Of a stretch of 64,000 nt of DNA, positions 36,801 to 46,492 are shown one piece after another. The position numbers and the translations under genes were made by a program. The DNA comes from Tsukamurella paurometabola. Its GTDB lineage: Bacteria; Actinomycetota; Actinomycetes; Mycobacteriales; Mycobacteriaceae. Positions within the stretch are counted from its first letter, which is position 1. The number at the start of each line of letters is the position of its first letter. The notes beneath the pieces are model-generated. The model did no database searches and was not told where the DNA came from. It was given only the letters and a program-made list of their open reading frames with translations. The DNA is taken from assembly GCF_900631615.1 (NCBI RefSeq), contig NZ_LR131273.1, positions 2,170,001 through 2,234,000 on the forward strand, read 5' to 3'.

Positions 36801-39800
36801 GATGGTGGTCGGAGAGGGCCAGCGCGCGGCGGTGCACGTCCGCCAGGACCTCGCCCACGGGTTGCCCGGGCGTTGCCCGGACCCGGACCGCGATGGTCTC
36901 GCCGAGCTGGCCCACCATCGTTCCCACATCGGGCACCTCCACCGGGCGGCCGGAGACGGGGCAGCCGAAGACCACGTCGCGGCGCCCCGTGAGGCGGCCC
37001 AGCAGCAGGCCCCACGCGGTGTGCAGCACGCTCGTCAGGGTGACTCCGCGGGCGCGCGCCAGCTCCGCGAGACCGTGCGTCAGGTCGTCGTCGAGCTCCA
37101 CCAGGATGCGCTCGGGCGCGGCATCGGCGGCGCCGGAACCGGTGGGCGCCAGCAGCGTCGGCGCCTCCAGGCCGGCCAGCTCCTCCCCCCACGCCGCACG
37201 TGCGGCGGGGACGTCGCGGCCGGCGCGCCACCGGTAGTACCCGTCGAGCGGCGCGGAGGCCGGCGCGACGGGGCCGCCGCCCAGTTCGGCGTAGATCGCG
37301 AGCAGCGTGCGGCCGGCGATCGGCATGGACCAGCCGTCGAGCAGCGAGTGATGGTTGGTCAGCGCCAGGCGATGCGCGTCGGTCCCGGTGCGGCACAGGA
37401 GGAACCGGATGAGCGGTGCCGTCGACGGATCGAACCGGCGCGCCTGCTCGGCCGCGGCGATCTCCGTGAACGCCGCCGCCGGATCGGCGCGGTCCGTGAG
37501 GTCGACGTAGGTGAAGTCCGGGCGGACCGACAGCGGGACCACCTGCACCACGTCCGACGACGCGGTGTAACCGAGCCGCGTGCGCAACGACGGCACCCGG
37601 CGCAGCAGTTCCGCGGCGGCCGCAGCCATCCGCTCCGGGTCCACCGGCCCGTCGAGGTGGGTGGCGGCCTGGACGACGTAGACGTCCGGTTCGCCGTCGG
37701 CCAGCAACTGCGACTGGTACGCCAGACCCACCTGCAGCGCCGTGGCCGGGAGAACGTCGGCGATCGGCCCGTCCCGTTCCAACAGGTCGATGTCGGCCTG
37801 GTCGAGCGTCACGAGCGGCAGGTCCGACGGGGTGAGGCCGCCACCGTCGGGCCCGATCCGCTCGGCGTGCGCGGCGAGCGCGGCCAGGGCCTCGGACCAG
37901 CACTCCTGCAGTTCGACCACTGCGGCGGCGTCCAGGACACCGCTCGCGGCGGTCCACTCGACGGTGAGCCCGTCGGCGCCGTCGAAACAGTTGATCGCGA
38001 GGACCTGCTCGAGCGCCTTGGCGGCGGGGTCGAGCACGGCGAAGGGGGTGTCGCCGGGAAGCCGCCAGCCGTCGTCGGGAGTGGCGAACCGGCCGAGGTA
38101 GTTGAACACCACGTCGGGTGCCGCGCCCAGCGGACCGGCCTCGGGATCGAGATGCCGGAGCACGCCGTAGCCGATACCGCGACCGGGCACCCCGCGCCGG
38201 GCCTCCTTCACGGCGCGGACGAGCCGCCCGGCCGCGCCGCCGCCCGCGAGGGCGTCGTCGAGTTCGTCGTCCTCGACCGGGACGGGCAGGCCGACCGGGT
38301 GTTCCACGGTGAACCAGCCGACGGTCCGCGCCAGGTCGGCGGCCGGCAGCACCTGCTCGCGCCCGTGGCCTTCGACGGTGACCGTAGCGGTGGACCGCGG
38401 TGCGCAGCCGGCGCGGCGGCGCCGCAGGCGCAGGGCCAGGGCGAGCGCCGCGAGTAGGATCTCCTCCGCGTTGGCGCGGTAGGCGCGTGCGAGCCGCTCG
38501 GTGACGGCGAGCGCGACGGGCGCCTCCGTGCGCGTGTACGTGACGGCGGCGGTGGCGACCCGGTCCGCCGCGGGATCGAGCAAACGATCGCCGAGCCGCT
38601 CCGCGTCGGCGAGCGCGGCGCGCCAGTGGTCGAGTTCGCCACGGTACGTGCCGTTCTCGCCCTGCTCGGCGAGCGCGAGGGCGTGCGCGCGCCAGGGAGT
38701 CGCCTCCGCGCGCAGCGCCGGTGCTCGACCCGCGGCCACGTCCCGGTGCGCCTGCGGCAGGTCCTGGAGGAGCACGCGCCAGGAGACGCCGTCCACGGCG
38801 AGATGATGGATCACCAGGACCAGCCGGTCCGGGGAGCCGGCCTCGCGGCCGGGGCCGCGCACGATCCGGCCGCGGAGCACGACACCGGTCGCGGGGTCGA
38901 GCTCGGCGGCCAGCGCGGCCGCCGTCTCCTCGACGGTACCGGCCCCCGCGGAGACCTCCAGCGGCGGCGCGGCGGCCTCGACGGTGAGCGTCGCGGGTCC
39001 CGAGAGGCGCAGCCGCAGTGCGGGATGCGCGGAGACGACCGCCTCCAGGGCGGCGCGCACGGTCTCGGCCGTGGCACCGGCCGGCAACTCGGGCGCGATC
39101 CACTGGGCGTAGCCGGCGATGTCCCGCGCGGCCGGATCGGGGCCCAGCAGAGCGGCGACGATCGGCGGCGCGGGGAACGCGCCCTCGGCGGCGACGGCGG
39201 GCCCCACCTCCTGCGCGACGGTCTCAGTGGCGCCGGCCGCCAGCGTGGCGAAGCTGCTGCCGGAGAGGAAGTCCCGGGGTCGCACGTCGAGGCCGGCCGC
39301 CCGCAGCTCGCTGCACACCGTGATCGCGCTGATGCTGTCGCCGCCCAGACCGAAGAAGTCGTCGTCGACGCTCACCTCCGGGACGTCGAAGGCGGCCGCG
39401 ACGACCGCGCACAGCAGGCGCTCGCGATCGGTCCGCGGGGCGCGGCCGCCGGACTGCACGGCGGGTGCGGGAAGGGCGGCCCGGTCGAGCTTGCCGTTGA
39501 TCGTCACCGGCAGCTCGTCCAGTACGACCACGGCCGACGGCACCATGTGGTCGGGCACGACCGCGCCCAGCGCGGACCGGACGCCGTCCGCCGTCACCGC
39601 GCCGGTCACATAGCCCACCAGGCGGTCCCGACCGCCGTCCGTGCGCACCACCGCGGCGGCGCTCGTCACGCCGGCGACGGCGGCCAGCGCGGTCTCGACC
39701 TCGGCCAGTTCGATCCGGTAGCCGCGGATCTTCACCTGGCCGTCCCCGCGGCCCAGGTACTCGTAACCGCCGCCCGCCGGGCCGCCCAGCCAGCGCACCC

Positions 39801-42492
39801 GGTCACCGGTGCGGTACATGCGCGAGCCGGGCTCGCCGAACGGGTCCGCGACGAACCGCTCGGCGGTCGCAGCCGGCAGATTCAGGTAGCCGCGCGCCAG
39901 GTGCGGCCCGGCGAGGTAGAGCTCACCGACCTCGCCGTCCCGGACCGGTTGCAGCGCACCGTCGAGCGCGTAGGCGGCGGTGCCGGGGACGGCCCGGCCG
40001 ATCACGGGCGTCTCGCCGGCGACCACGGCGGCGGTGGCGTCGACGGCGGCCTCGGTGGGGCCGTATACGTTCACCGCGGGCACGCCGGTGTCCGCGATAC
40101 GGCGCCACAGCGCGGGGCCGGTCGCCTCGCCGCCCAGGATGAGCAGAGCGGGGCGGTGCTCGCCGTCGAGGAGTCCGCCGTCGATGAGCGGTGCCGCCAT
40201 CGACGGGGTGGTGTCGACCACGTCGATGCGGTCGGTGCGGTACGCGGCCAGCAGGGCGTCGGCGTCCCGCGCGGTCTCCGTCGAGTACAGGTGCAGCGCA
40301 TGGCCGCTCAGCAGCCACAGCAGCTGGTCGAGGGAGGCGTCGAAGGAGAAGGAATAGGTGTGCGCACAGCGCAGGCGGCGCCCGGCGTCGCGGCCCGTCG
40401 CCAGGTCGGCCAGCGTCGCGCGGTGATGCCGCAGCAGGCTCGTGAGCCCGCCGACGCGCCCGGCGACGCCCTTCGGGCGGCCGGTGGAACCGGAGGTGTG
40501 GATGACGTACGCGAGGTGATCCGGATGCCGGGGCGCGGCGAGCTCGGACGCCGCCAGCGGCGAACCGGACAGGCCCGCCAGGCGGGCGCGGGCCTCCGGA
40601 CCGTCGAGTCGAATCGCCGGGACCCCCTCGGGCGAAACGGAACCCGTGGCGGTCAGGGCAAGGACGGGGCGCGAGTCCGCGACCAGCTCGGTGTGCCGGG
40701 CGACGGGGTGAGCGGGGTCGAGGTACTGGTACGCGGCGCCCGCGTCCAGGACCGCGAGGATCGCGACCACCAGGTCGACGCCGCGGGGCAGCGCGAGGGC
40801 CACCACGTCGTCGGCGCCCGCACCCTCGGCCCGGAGCAGCCGGGCCGTGCGGTGCACGCGATCGGTGAGCTCGCCGAAGGTGATGCGCTCGGTGCCGTGC
40901 ACCAGCGCCAGGGCCGCGGGATCCCGCCGGGCCTGGGCGTCGAGGGCGGCGGGCACGTCCTGCGCGGCGTGCGCGGATGCGGGGGTGCGCGAGCGGTCGA
41001 TCAGCGCCGTGCGCACGGACGCGGGAAGCAGCTCCACCTCGCCGACCGCGGGCGCGGCCGGGGACGAGAGCTCGGTGACGAGCGTGACAACGGCATCGAG
41101 CCGGCCCTGCACCTGCTCGCGCGTCACCGCGCGCGCGTCCACCTCGAATCCGAGGAGCAGGCCGTCACCGCCCTGCTGAACCGGCCCGCTCGCTCCGCTC
41201 CCGGCGCCGGTCTGATCCGGCCCGCTCGCTCCGCTCCCGGCGCCGGTCTGATTCGGCCCGCTCGCTCCGCTCCCGGCGCCGGACACGGGGATCACGCTGA
41301 GCCCGTAGTCCTCCGGCGGACCGCCCGCGACGTTGCGCATGGTGCCGGCGGCTCCGGCGTAGTCGAGCGTGAGGTCGAAGGCCTTGAGGTTGATGCCGCG
41401 CCCGTGCAGGAGCGCACCGACGTTCGGGGCGCCCAGGTCGCGCGGCAGGTCCTCGCCGCGGTAGCGCTGGTGGGCGCGCATGCGCCGCATGGTCTCGGCG
41501 ACCCGGGCGCTGAGATCCGCGAGGCGGTCGTCGCCGTGCACCCGCAGGCGCAGTGGCAGCACGTTCACCGCCATGGCGGGGGTGCGGAGCGCGACCCCGC
41601 CGCTGCGGCACATGAGCGGCATCGCGAAGACCACGTCGGACTCGCCCAGCGTGCGGTGCAGGAAAGCGGCGTAACAGGCGATGAGGGCCTCGCCCCAGGT
41701 GGTGCCCGATTCGCCGGCGACCCGGCGCAGGGCGTCGAAGACCTCCGGCGGCAGCTCCGTCCGGGCGGCGTGCACCTCGCCCGCGGGGCCGTCGACGCCG
41801 GGGCGATCCGGCAGCTCGGGCAGGGGCGTCAGCTCGTCGCGCCAGTAGGCGCGGTCCGCCTCGTGGCGCTCGCTCGCGCGGTACTCCTGATCGGCGGCCA
41901 CGAACTCGGCGAACGATCCGAACGGGGACTTCGGCGGCTCGGCGCCGGCGACGAGGGCGGTGTAGTGCGCCGCGACGCGACGCGAGAGCATCGCGGCCGA
42001 GTAGCCGTCGAAGACCAGGTGGTGGCCGAGCTGCGTGTACCAGACCTCGGTGTCGGACAGGCGCAGGATGCGGAAGGCGAAGAGGGCCCGGTCGGTCATC
42101 CCGGCACAGGCCGCCGCCAGCCGGGCGCGCTCGGCGACGACCGCCGCCTCGGCCGCGGCCTGCGGGTCCGGCTCGTCCCGCAGGTCGACGACGTCCGGCG
42201 CGGGGACGGCACCGTCGTCGATCCACTGCCGTGGGCCGTCCGGCGTCTCCACCACCCGTAGCCGCAGGCTGCCCGCCTCGGCGACGGTGCGCGTGATCGC
42301 CGCCCGCAGCGCGTCGACGTTCACGGGAGCGTCGCCGGCGATCTCCAGCACGTCGCCCACCACGTAGTACGGTGAATCCGGTTCCAGCCGTTGCGCGTTC
42401 CAGATCCCGTGCTGCGCCGCGGTCAGCGGGAGCAGGTCCGGTGCATCGGTGCCGGACGATGCCGGGGAAGGGGCGGCCTCTGCGAGGGTCAC
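33808..42492 (-). CDS. Two-module siderophore NRPS ending in a TesB-type thioesterase domain
   Basis: 2894-aa nonribosomal peptide synthetase. Domains, approximate residues: C1 20-460 (GHHLVFDG near 157); A1 495-990 ([11 protein letters not shown] near 667); T1 with Ser in LGGDSISA near 1049; epimerisation 1110-1540 (HHLAVDG near 1230, FNYLGRF near 1464); C2 1580-2010 (NHHSLLDG); A2 2030-2510 ([11 protein letters not shown]); T2 with LGGDSLVS near 2558; and from about 2610 an acyl-CoA thioesterase II (TesB) double hot-dog domain ([32 protein letters not shown]). C1 probably accepts DHB from the aryl carrier protein. Module 1 makes a D-residue; its specificity residues read by eye DADDIGVVDK (acidic, so a basic substrate). 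A2 reads DILNMGCINK. Release is by the fused TesB domain; no canonical TE is present. A 12-residue tandem repeat interrupts C1. Confidence 0.9.
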   Translation of the reverse strand: MTLAEAAPSPASSGTDAPDLLPLTAAQHGIWNAQRLEPDSPYYVVGDVLEIAGDAPVNVDALRAAITRTVAEAGSLRLRVVETPDGPRQWIDDGAVPAPDVVDLRDEPDPQAAAEAAVVAERARLAAACAGMTDRALFAFRILRLSDTEVWYTQLGHHLVFDGYSAAMLSRRVAAHYTALVAGAEPPKSPFGSFAEFVAADQEYRASERHEADRAYWRDELTPLPELPDRPGVDGPAGEVHAARTELPPEVFDALRRVAGESGTTWGEALIACYAAFLHRTLGESDVVFAMPLMCRSGGVALRTPAMAVNVLPLRLRVHGDDRLADLSARVAETMRRMRAHQRYRGEDLPRDLGAPNVGALLHGRGINLKAFDLTLDYAGAAGTMRNVAGGPPEDYGLSVIPVSGAGSGASGPNQTGAGSGASGPDQTGAGSGASGPVQQGGDGLLLGFEVDARAVTREQVQGRLDAVVTLVTELSSPAAPAVGEVELLPASVRTALIDRSRTPASAHAAQDVPAALDAQARRDPAALALVHGTERITFGELTDRVHRTARLLRAEGAGADDVVALALPRGVDLVVAILAVLDAGAAYQYLDPAHPVARHTELVADSRPVLALTATGSVSPEGVPAIRLDGPEARARLAGLSGSPLAASELAAPRHPDHLAYVIHTSGSTGRPKGVAGRVGGLTSLLRHHRATLADLATGRDAGRRLRCAHTYSFSFDASLDQLLWLLSGHALHLYSTETARDADALLAAYRTDRIDVVDTTPSMAAPLIDGGLLDGEHRPALLILGGEATGPALWRRIADTGVPAVNVYGPTEAAVDATAAVVAGETPVIGRAVPGTAAYALDGALQPVRDGEVGELYLAGPHLARGYLNLPAATAERFVADPFGEPGSRMYRTGDRVRWLGGPAGGGYEYLGRGDGQVKIRGYRIELAEVETALAAVAGVTSAAAVVRTDGGRDRLVGYVTGAVTADGVRSALGAVVPDHMVPSAVVVLDELPVTINGKLDRAALPAPAVQSGGRAPRTDRERLLCAVVAAAFDVPEVSVDDDFFGLGGDSISAITVCSELRAAGLDVRPRDFLSGSSFATLAAGATETVAQEVGPAVAAEGAFPAPPIVAALLGPDPAARDIAGYAQWIAPELPAGATAETVRAALEAVVSAHPALRLRLSGPATLTVEAAAPPLEVSAGAGTVEETAAALAAELDPATGVVLRGRIVRGPGREAGSPDRLVLVIHHLAVDGVSWRVLLQDLPQAHRDVAAGRAPALRAEATPWRAHALALAEQGENGTYRGELDHWRAALADAERLGDRLLDPAADRVATAAVTYTRTEAPVALAVTERLARAYRANAEEILLAALALALRLRRRRAGCAPRSTATVTVEGHGREQVLPAADLARTVGWFTVEHPVGLPVPVEDDELDDALAGGGAAGRLVRAVKEARRGVPGRGIGYGVLRHLDPEAGPLGAAPDVVFNYLGRFATPDDGWRLPGDTPFAVLDPAAKALEQVLAINCFDGADGLTVEWTAASGVLDAAAVVELQECWSEALAALAAHAERIGPDGGGLTPSDLPLVTLDQADIDLLERDGPIADVLPATALQVGLAYQSQLLADGEPDVYVVQAATHLDGPVDPERMAAAAAELLRRVPSLRTRLGYTASSDVVQVVPLSVRPDFTYVDLTDRADPAAAFTEIAAAEQARRFDPSTAPLIRFLLCRTGTDAHRLALTNHHSLLDGWSMPIAGRTLLAIYAELGGGPVAPASAPLDGYYRWRAGRDVPAARAAWGEELAGLEAPTLLAPTGSGAADAAPERILVELDDDLTHGLAELARARGVTLTSVLHTAWGLLLGRLTGRRDVVFGCPVSGRPVEVPDVGTMVGQLGETIAVRVRATPGQPVGEVLADVHRRALALSDHHHLGLVEITRAAGLGELFDTMVVTENFPLSDRHVQPIEPGLDLTGVDITDATHYPLTVVVLPGERLTLGLGYRTDVLSERTVRAYGRWLTAVLRAVVAAPDTPVGAIGTLPAEERAAMLALGDVPLRGRYGPLLEEFGAHVAASPGHPAVVCGDRQLTYRELDEAANRLAHRLLADGVRQQDVVAVFAERGLPWYVAVFGVLKAGAVYLPLDPSYPAARLRFLLEDAAPSAVLTCGDVPESATASVPDTMPVRAVDPWDTAGDATDPVHARASLTPDALAYIIYTSGTTGRPKGVAVSHRGLPDLMAFVVEVLGFRPDERVLQTGSPSFDISVLQVLGPLMAGATSVVAPDAVRVPGDELLEYIERHRVSVINLLPSFLAAMPDHAEVDPSVVFMVGAERLDPELADHWGRGRRALFNCYGPTEATINAVTWRYEPDDPGPLPIGRPDPNLPCYVLDEGLNPVGTGVLGELYLAGDSLAQGYLHRPDLTAATFVANPFGEPGSRMYRTGDLVAWREDGTLSFHGRADHQVKIRGLRIELGEIETALARQPGVRAAAVLVRDDRLVGYLVRNDGAQPDPEAIRSALGAELPAHMVPAAYVVLDRLPLGPTGKLDREALPAPAARADAGDDRAPATTAEEVVLAVFRELLGEEVRLSDDFTELGGDSLVSLQVVSRARRRGVELSARDVLEGRSIAGIAARAVVSAAREAPSGSDFEQFLDILRLAGTENPDVFAGRHPAKVGVHTFGGQILAQAIVAAGATLPETGAALPLHAAHTHFVELGTVTEDLTYRVARLRDGRTAANRQVTVEQGGRILAVMTLAYQADAPAPLEHADTAPEAGDPHALPTMAERFAGHEARLRALVEASHPIDMRFASDPVWVRRGSEDAESRGRVWMRTDGTLPDDQVLHDAALAWASDLTVQDPIIARHGLSWGYDRVGAATLNQSLWFHRHTRFDAFHLLVVDSPVARGGRGLTTGHFYADGELVATVTQEAMVQVLPD
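41182..41282 (-). repeat. 36-bp minisatellite within the NRPS C1 domain
   Basis: About 2.8 copies of a 36-bp unit (41182-41217, 41218-41253, 41254-41282) encode GAGSGASGP(N/D/V)Q(T/Q). The frame is kept. It lies late in the first condensation domain, at roughly residues 403-437, where relatives have a short loop. Confidence 0.9.
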
Positions 42493-42519
42493 GTCGGGGG
42501 CTCCTGGGCGGTGTGTCGG

Positions 42520-42720
42520 CTAACGGGGGAGGTCGGCGCGCTGCGGACGGAGGTCGGTCCACGCGGCCTCGATGTGCCCTCGGCACTCCTCGCGCGAGGC
42601 CGGGCCGAACTCGACCGTCCAGCCGGCGGGCACGTCGGCGAAGCGGGGCCACAGCGAACGCTGCTGCAGCGCGTTGCGCAGAACGAGGAAGCCGGCGTCC
42701 GGCTCGTCGAACGGGTTCAT
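42520..42720 (-). CDS. MbtH-like protein
   Basis: 66-aa MbtH-family partner of NRPS adenylation domains. The family signature is present: NPFD at the start, LWPRFADVPAGW in the middle and CRGHIEAAWTDLRP at the end. It starts within the aryl carrier protein stop (ATGA) and precedes the NRPS by 27 bp, so all three are in one transcript. Such proteins bind and often are needed for activity of the A domains next door. Confidence 0.92.
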   Translation of the reverse strand: MNPFDEPDAGFLVLRNALQQRSLWPRFADVPAGWTVEFGPASREECRGHIEAAWTDLRPQRADLPR

Positions 42721-42953
42721 CCGCGGGCCACGAGCCGCTGCCAGTGCGCGAGCTCCGGCTGCTCCGCGAGATCGGGGAACTCCAGCTCGGCGGCGCCCGC
42801 ATCGCGCCACCGCTGGATGAGCGTCATCACCCGCACCGAGTCCAGGCCCAGGTCGAAGAGGTTGTCGTCGTCCGCGATGGATTCAGCGGGCACCTGCAGC
42901 AACTCGGCGACATCGGCGCGCACGCGGTGTGCGGTCAGCGGGGAGGTGGACAT
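42717..42953 (-). CDS. Stand-alone aryl carrier protein
   Basis: 78-aa carrier protein. The phosphopantetheine attachment motif FDLGLDSVR is near residue 38, and the DSVR form fits aryl carrier proteins. It probably receives DHB from EntE and presents it to the first condensation domain. The EntB of this cluster lacks the usual C-terminal carrier domain, so this gene supplies the missing part in trans. AAGGAGAC lies before the ATG. It is the first gene of the carrier-mbtH-NRPS transcript and faces an iron box. Confidence 0.9.
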   Translation of the reverse strand: MSTSPLTAHRVRADVAELLQVPAESIADDDNLFDLGLDSVRVMTLIQRWRDAGAAELEFPDLAEQPELAHWQRLVARG

Positions 42954-42994
42954 ATCGGAAACCGTCTCCTTGGGGTAATCTGCGGTGCGGTCAG

Positions 42995-43013
42995 GTAGGT
43001 AAGCCTACACTTT
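42995..43013. promoter_or_regulatory. IdeR-like iron box 3
   Basis: GTAGGTAAGCCTACACTTT matches 15 of 19 consensus positions by my count. It lies between the carrier-mbtH-NRPS unit and the siderophore-interacting protein, and overlaps a TACACT -10-like hexamer (43005-43010). Confidence 0.65.
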
Positions 43014-43107
43014 GCTTGTGGGTGTCTCGCGTGCCGGACCACGCCGCTGTCCGTTCGCCGCGGAGCGGGTTCGACCCGTGACGCGGCCCGACCGTCCGGA
43101 GTGACTC

Positions 43108-44004
43108 ATGAAGTGGAACGATTTCGTCCTGACCCTGACCGCGACCTCGCAGGTCGCCGAGAACCTGTTGCGCCTCGAATTCGAAGTCGGTGACGGCAGC
43201 GCCGCGGGATACGTTCCGATCACGCCCGGCGACGAGTCCATCGCCTTCTACTTCTCGCCCGACGGCACCGAGCTGAGTGCCCGTCCGTCGGACGATCCCG
43301 GCGCGCTCGGCGGCTGGGAGATCGCCGATCCCGAGCGCAGCCTCGGTCACCGCAACTACTCCGTGCGCGCGTACGACCCGGCGACCCGCCGCATGCTGAT
43401 CGACGTGGCCGAGCACGGGCACGGGCCCGCGATCGACTGGTTCCGTGCCGCCCGCCCCGGCTGGCGACTGCTCGCCGCCGGCCCCCGATCCTGGTACGAG
43501 CCCGCCGCGGACGCCGCGCGGCACGTGCTCGCGGGCGACCTCGCGGCGCTGCCCGCGCTCGCCCGGATCCTGGAGGAGACCCCGGCCGGTGTGGACGTCA
43601 CCGTCATCGCCGAGGTCCTCGACCGCACCGAGATCGCCTATCTCCCCGACCGTCCCGGAACCGAGATCATCGAGCTGATCGGCACCGGCAACGGCGCCGC
43701 GCCGAGCCGCCTGCCGGAGGTGCTGCGCACCGTCGACCTGCCGACCGACGGCTACCTGTGGCTGGCCGGAGAGGCGGCGGACACCCGCGCCGCCAAGAAG
43801 CACGTGCGCGCTCTCGGATGGGCCCGCGACCGCGCCGACATCGTCGGGTACTGGCGCCACGACGCCGAGGCGTGGACCAAGCGGTTCGAGGCGGCGGGGG
43901 AGGAGCGGCTGCGCGCCGTCTTCGCCGACGCCCTCGCCGCGGGCAAGTCCCGCGACGAGGCGACCGACCTTTACGAACAGGCCCTCGAGGCCGCGGGGTT
44001 GTAG
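43108..44004 (+). CDS. Siderophore-interacting protein (ViuB-like FAD reductase)
   Basis: 298-aa cytoplasmic flavoprotein of the siderophore-interacting family, which reduces ferric siderophore to release iron. The FAD-binding RNYSVRAYD is near residue 92 and the NAD(P)H-binding region includes WLAGEAADTRAAKKHVR near 215. The C-terminal ~50 residues form a helical tail (ALAAGKSRDEATDLYEQAL) after the usual end. CCGGAG precedes the ATG. It has its own transcript facing iron box 3. Confidence 0.9.
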   Translation: MKWNDFVLTLTATSQVAENLLRLEFEVGDGSAAGYVPITPGDESIAFYFSPDGTELSARPSDDPGALGGWEIADPERSLGHRNYSVRAYDPATRRMLIDVAEHGHGPAIDWFRAARPGWRLLAAGPRSWYEPAADAARHVLAGDLAALPALARILEETPAGVDVTVIAEVLDRTEIAYLPDRPGTEIIELIGTGNGAAPSRLPEVLRTVDLPTDGYLWLAGEAADTRAAKKHVRALGWARDRADIVGYWRHDAEAWTKRFEAAGEERLRAVFADALAAGKSRDEATDLYEQALEAAGL

Positions 44005-44011
44005 GGCTGTG

Positions 44012-44041
44012 GCGCCGCCGGACGGAGCCGCCCGGCGGCGC
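44012..44041. terminator. Hairpin between convergent reductase and binding-lipoprotein genes
   Basis: GCGCCGCCGG (44012-44021) pairs perfectly with CCGGCGGCGC (44032-44041), with a 10-nt loop. Confidence 0.6.
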
Positions 44042-44050
44042 TGTGCGGGG

Positions 44051-45082
44051 TCAGCCCGCGTTCTTCGCGGCCGCCGAGAGCGCCGGCACGTAACGATCCA
44101 GCAGCCACAGCAGGTCGAGCACGTTGGGCGAGCTCACGGCGTAGACGAGCGGCGGATCCGTGAGGGGCACGTAGGCCCTCCGCTGCACGGCCTTCAGGCT
44201 CGCGAACGACGGGTTGCCCTCGGTCGCACCGCGCTTCGCCGGATCCAGGTACCACGAGGTGAGCACGTCGGCGTTGTACTTCGGTACGTTCTCCCAGCTC
44301 ACCGGCGCAGCGAACTTGCCGGGCGGGGTCGCCTCGCGCAGCGACGCCAGCTCGGGCAGCACCGTGAATCCGAAGCTCTGCAGCAGCTGCACGCGCGGAT
44401 CGGTGTCGAAGTAGAAGTTCAGGCCGTCGGAGGTGGTGCCGCTGGCCGCCGCGACCGTCTTCCCGGCGAACTCCGGATGCGCGCCCTTCACGTCGGCGAT
44501 CCGCTTGTCGGTCTCCGTGATCAGGGTCTTCGCCTCGGCATCGCGGCCCAGGGCCTTACCGACGAGGGTGGTCTGGTCCTGCCAGGAGGTCTGCCAGTTG
44601 CGGCCCGGCTGCGCGACCGTCGGCGCGATCTTGCTCAGCTGCGCGTACTGGTCCGCGGTGAGGCCGGACTGGACGGCGAGGATCACGTCGGGCTTGAGTG
44701 CCGCGATCTGCTCGAGCGGCAGCGACCGGCTCGACTCGGCCAGCAGGACCGGCTCGGCGTCGCCGAGCTTCTCCTGCACCCAGGGCATGATCCCGCCGCC
44801 GCCTTCGCCGAGTTCCGACGTCATGTCGCGCATGCCGACCGGCGTCACGCCGAGGGCGATCGCAGCCTCGGTGCTGCCCCAGCCGAGGGTGACCACGCGT
44901 TCGGGGCGTGCCTTGATCTCGGTGGTGCCGAGCGCCGATGTGATCGACACGGGGAAGCCCGCGTCGCTCTGGGCGCGCTCGTCGGCCGGCGAGCCGGTGC
45001 CGCACGCCGCGGCGCCCATGACCAGCGCAGTCGTGGCGACGACGGCCGCAACGGCGCGGGCGGGTCGGAAGGTCCGGAACAC
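44051..45082 (-). CDS. Second siderophore-binding lipoprotein (FecB type)
   Basis: 343-aa solute-binding lipoprotein. AAAGGAG lies just before the GTG at 45082, which fixes the start. The signal peptide ends at MGAAAC. ARPERVVTLGWGSTEAAIALGV begins the first binding lobe, and FYFDTDPRVQLLQSFGF with PVSWENVPKYNADVL lies in the second. It is a distinct subtype from the lipoprotein at 32722, so the two may bind different ferric siderophores or xenosiderophores. It faces iron box 4. No permease adjoins it. Confidence 0.87.
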   Translation of the reverse strand: MFRTFRPARAVAAVVATTALVMGAAACGTGSPADERAQSDAGFPVSITSALGTTEIKARPERVVTLGWGSTEAAIALGVTPVGMRDMTSELGEGGGGIMPWVQEKLGDAEPVLLAESSRSLPLEQIAALKPDVILAVQSGLTADQYAQLSKIAPTVAQPGRNWQTSWQDQTTLVGKALGRDAEAKTLITETDKRIADVKGAHPEFAGKTVAAASGTTSDGLNFYFDTDPRVQLLQSFGFTVLPELASLREATPPGKFAAPVSWENVPKYNADVLTSWYLDPAKRGATEGNPSFASLKAVQRRAYVPLTDPPLVYAVSSPNVLDLLWLLDRYVPALSAAAKNAG

Positions 45083-45156
45083 GGTTTCTCCTTTGCTACG
45101 GGGTGGCTGTGTCACTGGACACAAGCCTTTCCCGGACTGGCGAATACTCTCTGGTT

Positions 45157-45175
45157 TCAGGTATGCCTATCCTAT
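45157..45175. promoter_or_regulatory. IdeR-like iron box 4
   Basis: TCAGGTATGCCTATCCTAT matches 15 of 19 consensus positions by my count. It overlaps a TATCCT -10-like hexamer (45168-45173) for the eight-gene biosynthesis/transport operon that starts at 45200, and faces the second binding lipoprotein. Confidence 0.65.
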
Positions 45176-45199
45176 CTAGGTCGTCGACGAGGGAGATAC

Positions 45200-46492
45200 A
45201 TGGGACAGCAGCACGCGATCACCGATGTGGTCGGGATCGGGGCCGGACCGTCCAATCTGGGGCTCGCCGCAGCCGTCGACGAGCGGAACCGGACCGGCCT
45301 GCCGCCGCTCGCGATGACCATCCTCGAGCGCAAGCCCTCCTTCGCCTGGCACCCCGGCATGCTGCTCGACGGTGCCACGATGCAGATCGCCTTCCTCAAG
45401 GACCTGGTGACTCTCCGCAACCCGCGCAGCCCGTTCACCTTCCTGAGCTACCTGGAGGCGCGCGGCCGGCTCGTGGACTTCGTCAACCACCAGACGTTCT
45501 TCCCGACCCGCGTGGAGTTCACCGACTACCTCTCGTGGGTGGCCGAGAACGTGGCCGCCCGCATCGACTACGGCACCACCGTGACCGCCGTCGAATCGGT
45601 GGACGGCGCCGTCGACGGCGCGCGCTGGCTCGTCCGGTACACCGGTCCCGACGGTGACGGCGCACTGCGCGCCCGGTCCGTCGTCGTGGCCACCGGCCTG
45701 CGTGAGCGGCTGCCCGAGTGGGCCGCCGCGGGACCGCGGCTGTTCCACAACCACCGGCTGCTCGAGCACCTCGCCGCCGCGGACCTGGATCCCGCGGCGC
45801 CGCACCGGTTCCTCGTGGTGGGCGGCGGACAGAGCGCGGCCGAGGTGGCCCAGTACCTGCACCGCAGCTACGCGAACGCCGTGGTGGAGAGCGTCTTCAA
45901 CTCCTACGGTTTCCAGCCCGCCGACGACAGCCCGTACGCGAACCGGGTCTTCGATCCCGCCGCCGTCGACGACTTCTACGGCGCGCCCGCCGGCGTCCGC
46001 GACGAGCTGATGGCCCGGCACGCGACCACCAACTACGGCTGCGTGGACATCGAACTCATCAACGAGCTGTACGCCGTCGAGTACCAGGAGAAGGTCTCCG
46101 GCCATCGCCGGCTGCTGATGCGGCCCGCCACCGTGGTCACCTCGGCGGTGGCGTCCGACACCGGCGTGCGGGTCACGCTGCGAGACCGGATCGCCGACGC
46201 CACCACCGGTGAGGACTACTCGGCCGTCGTGTGCGCCACCGGGTTCCACTCGATCGGCGTCTCCGACGTGCTCGCCGGGTGGGACGTCGCGCCCGAGCGG
46301 ATGAGCGTCGGCCGCGACTACCGGCTCACCGTCGACGGCGAGCCCGTCGACGGACTGTACGTCCAGGGCGCCACCGAACCCACGCACGGCCTCGGCTCGA
46401 CGCTGCTGTCGAACGTCGCCGTCCGCGCCGGGGAGATCCTCGACGGGATCACCGCCGACGCCCACCTGACCACCGTCGCGAAGGGAGCATGA
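45200..46492 (+). CDS. L-ornithine (or lysine) N-monooxygenase
   Basis: 430-aa flavin monooxygenase that hydroxylates the side-chain amine of ornithine or lysine. GIGAGPSNLGLAAAV is the FAD-binding motif near residue 13, MQIAFLKDLVTLRNPRSPFTF is the substrate-pocket block typical of SidA/PvdA/IucD enzymes, and VVGGGQSAAEVAQYL is the NADPH site near 210. The C-terminal block CATGFHS and QGATEPTHGLGSTLLSNVAVR match the family. Pairing with a formyltransferase makes ornithine the likelier substrate. First gene of a coupled operon under iron box 4. Confidence 0.93.
   Translation: MGQQHAITDVVGIGAGPSNLGLAAAVDERNRTGLPPLAMTILERKPSFAWHPGMLLDGATMQIAFLKDLVTLRNPRSPFTFLSYLEARGRLVDFVNHQTFFPTRVEFTDYLSWVAENVAARIDYGTTVTAVESVDGAVDGARWLVRYTGPDGDGALRARSVVVATGLRERLPEWAAAGPRLFHNHRLLEHLAAADLDPAAPHRFLVVGGGQSAAEVAQYLHRSYANAVVESVFNSYGFQPADDSPYANRVFDPAAVDDFYGAPAGVRDELMARHATTNYGCVDIELINELYAVEYQEKVSGHRRLLMRPATVVTSAVASDTGVRVTLRDRIADATTGEDYSAVVCATGFHSIGVSDVLAGWDVAPERMSVGRDYRLTVDGEPVDGLYVQGATEPTHGLGSTLLSNVAVRAGEILDGITADAHLTTVAKGA

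Noticed and set aside
33772-38457. Very long open frame on the plus strand opposite the NRPS (and another at 38626-42261)
   Set aside because: Arg/His/Gly/Gln-rich translation without motifs; it is an antisense shadow of a high-GC coding region, while the minus strand has clear NRPS domains.
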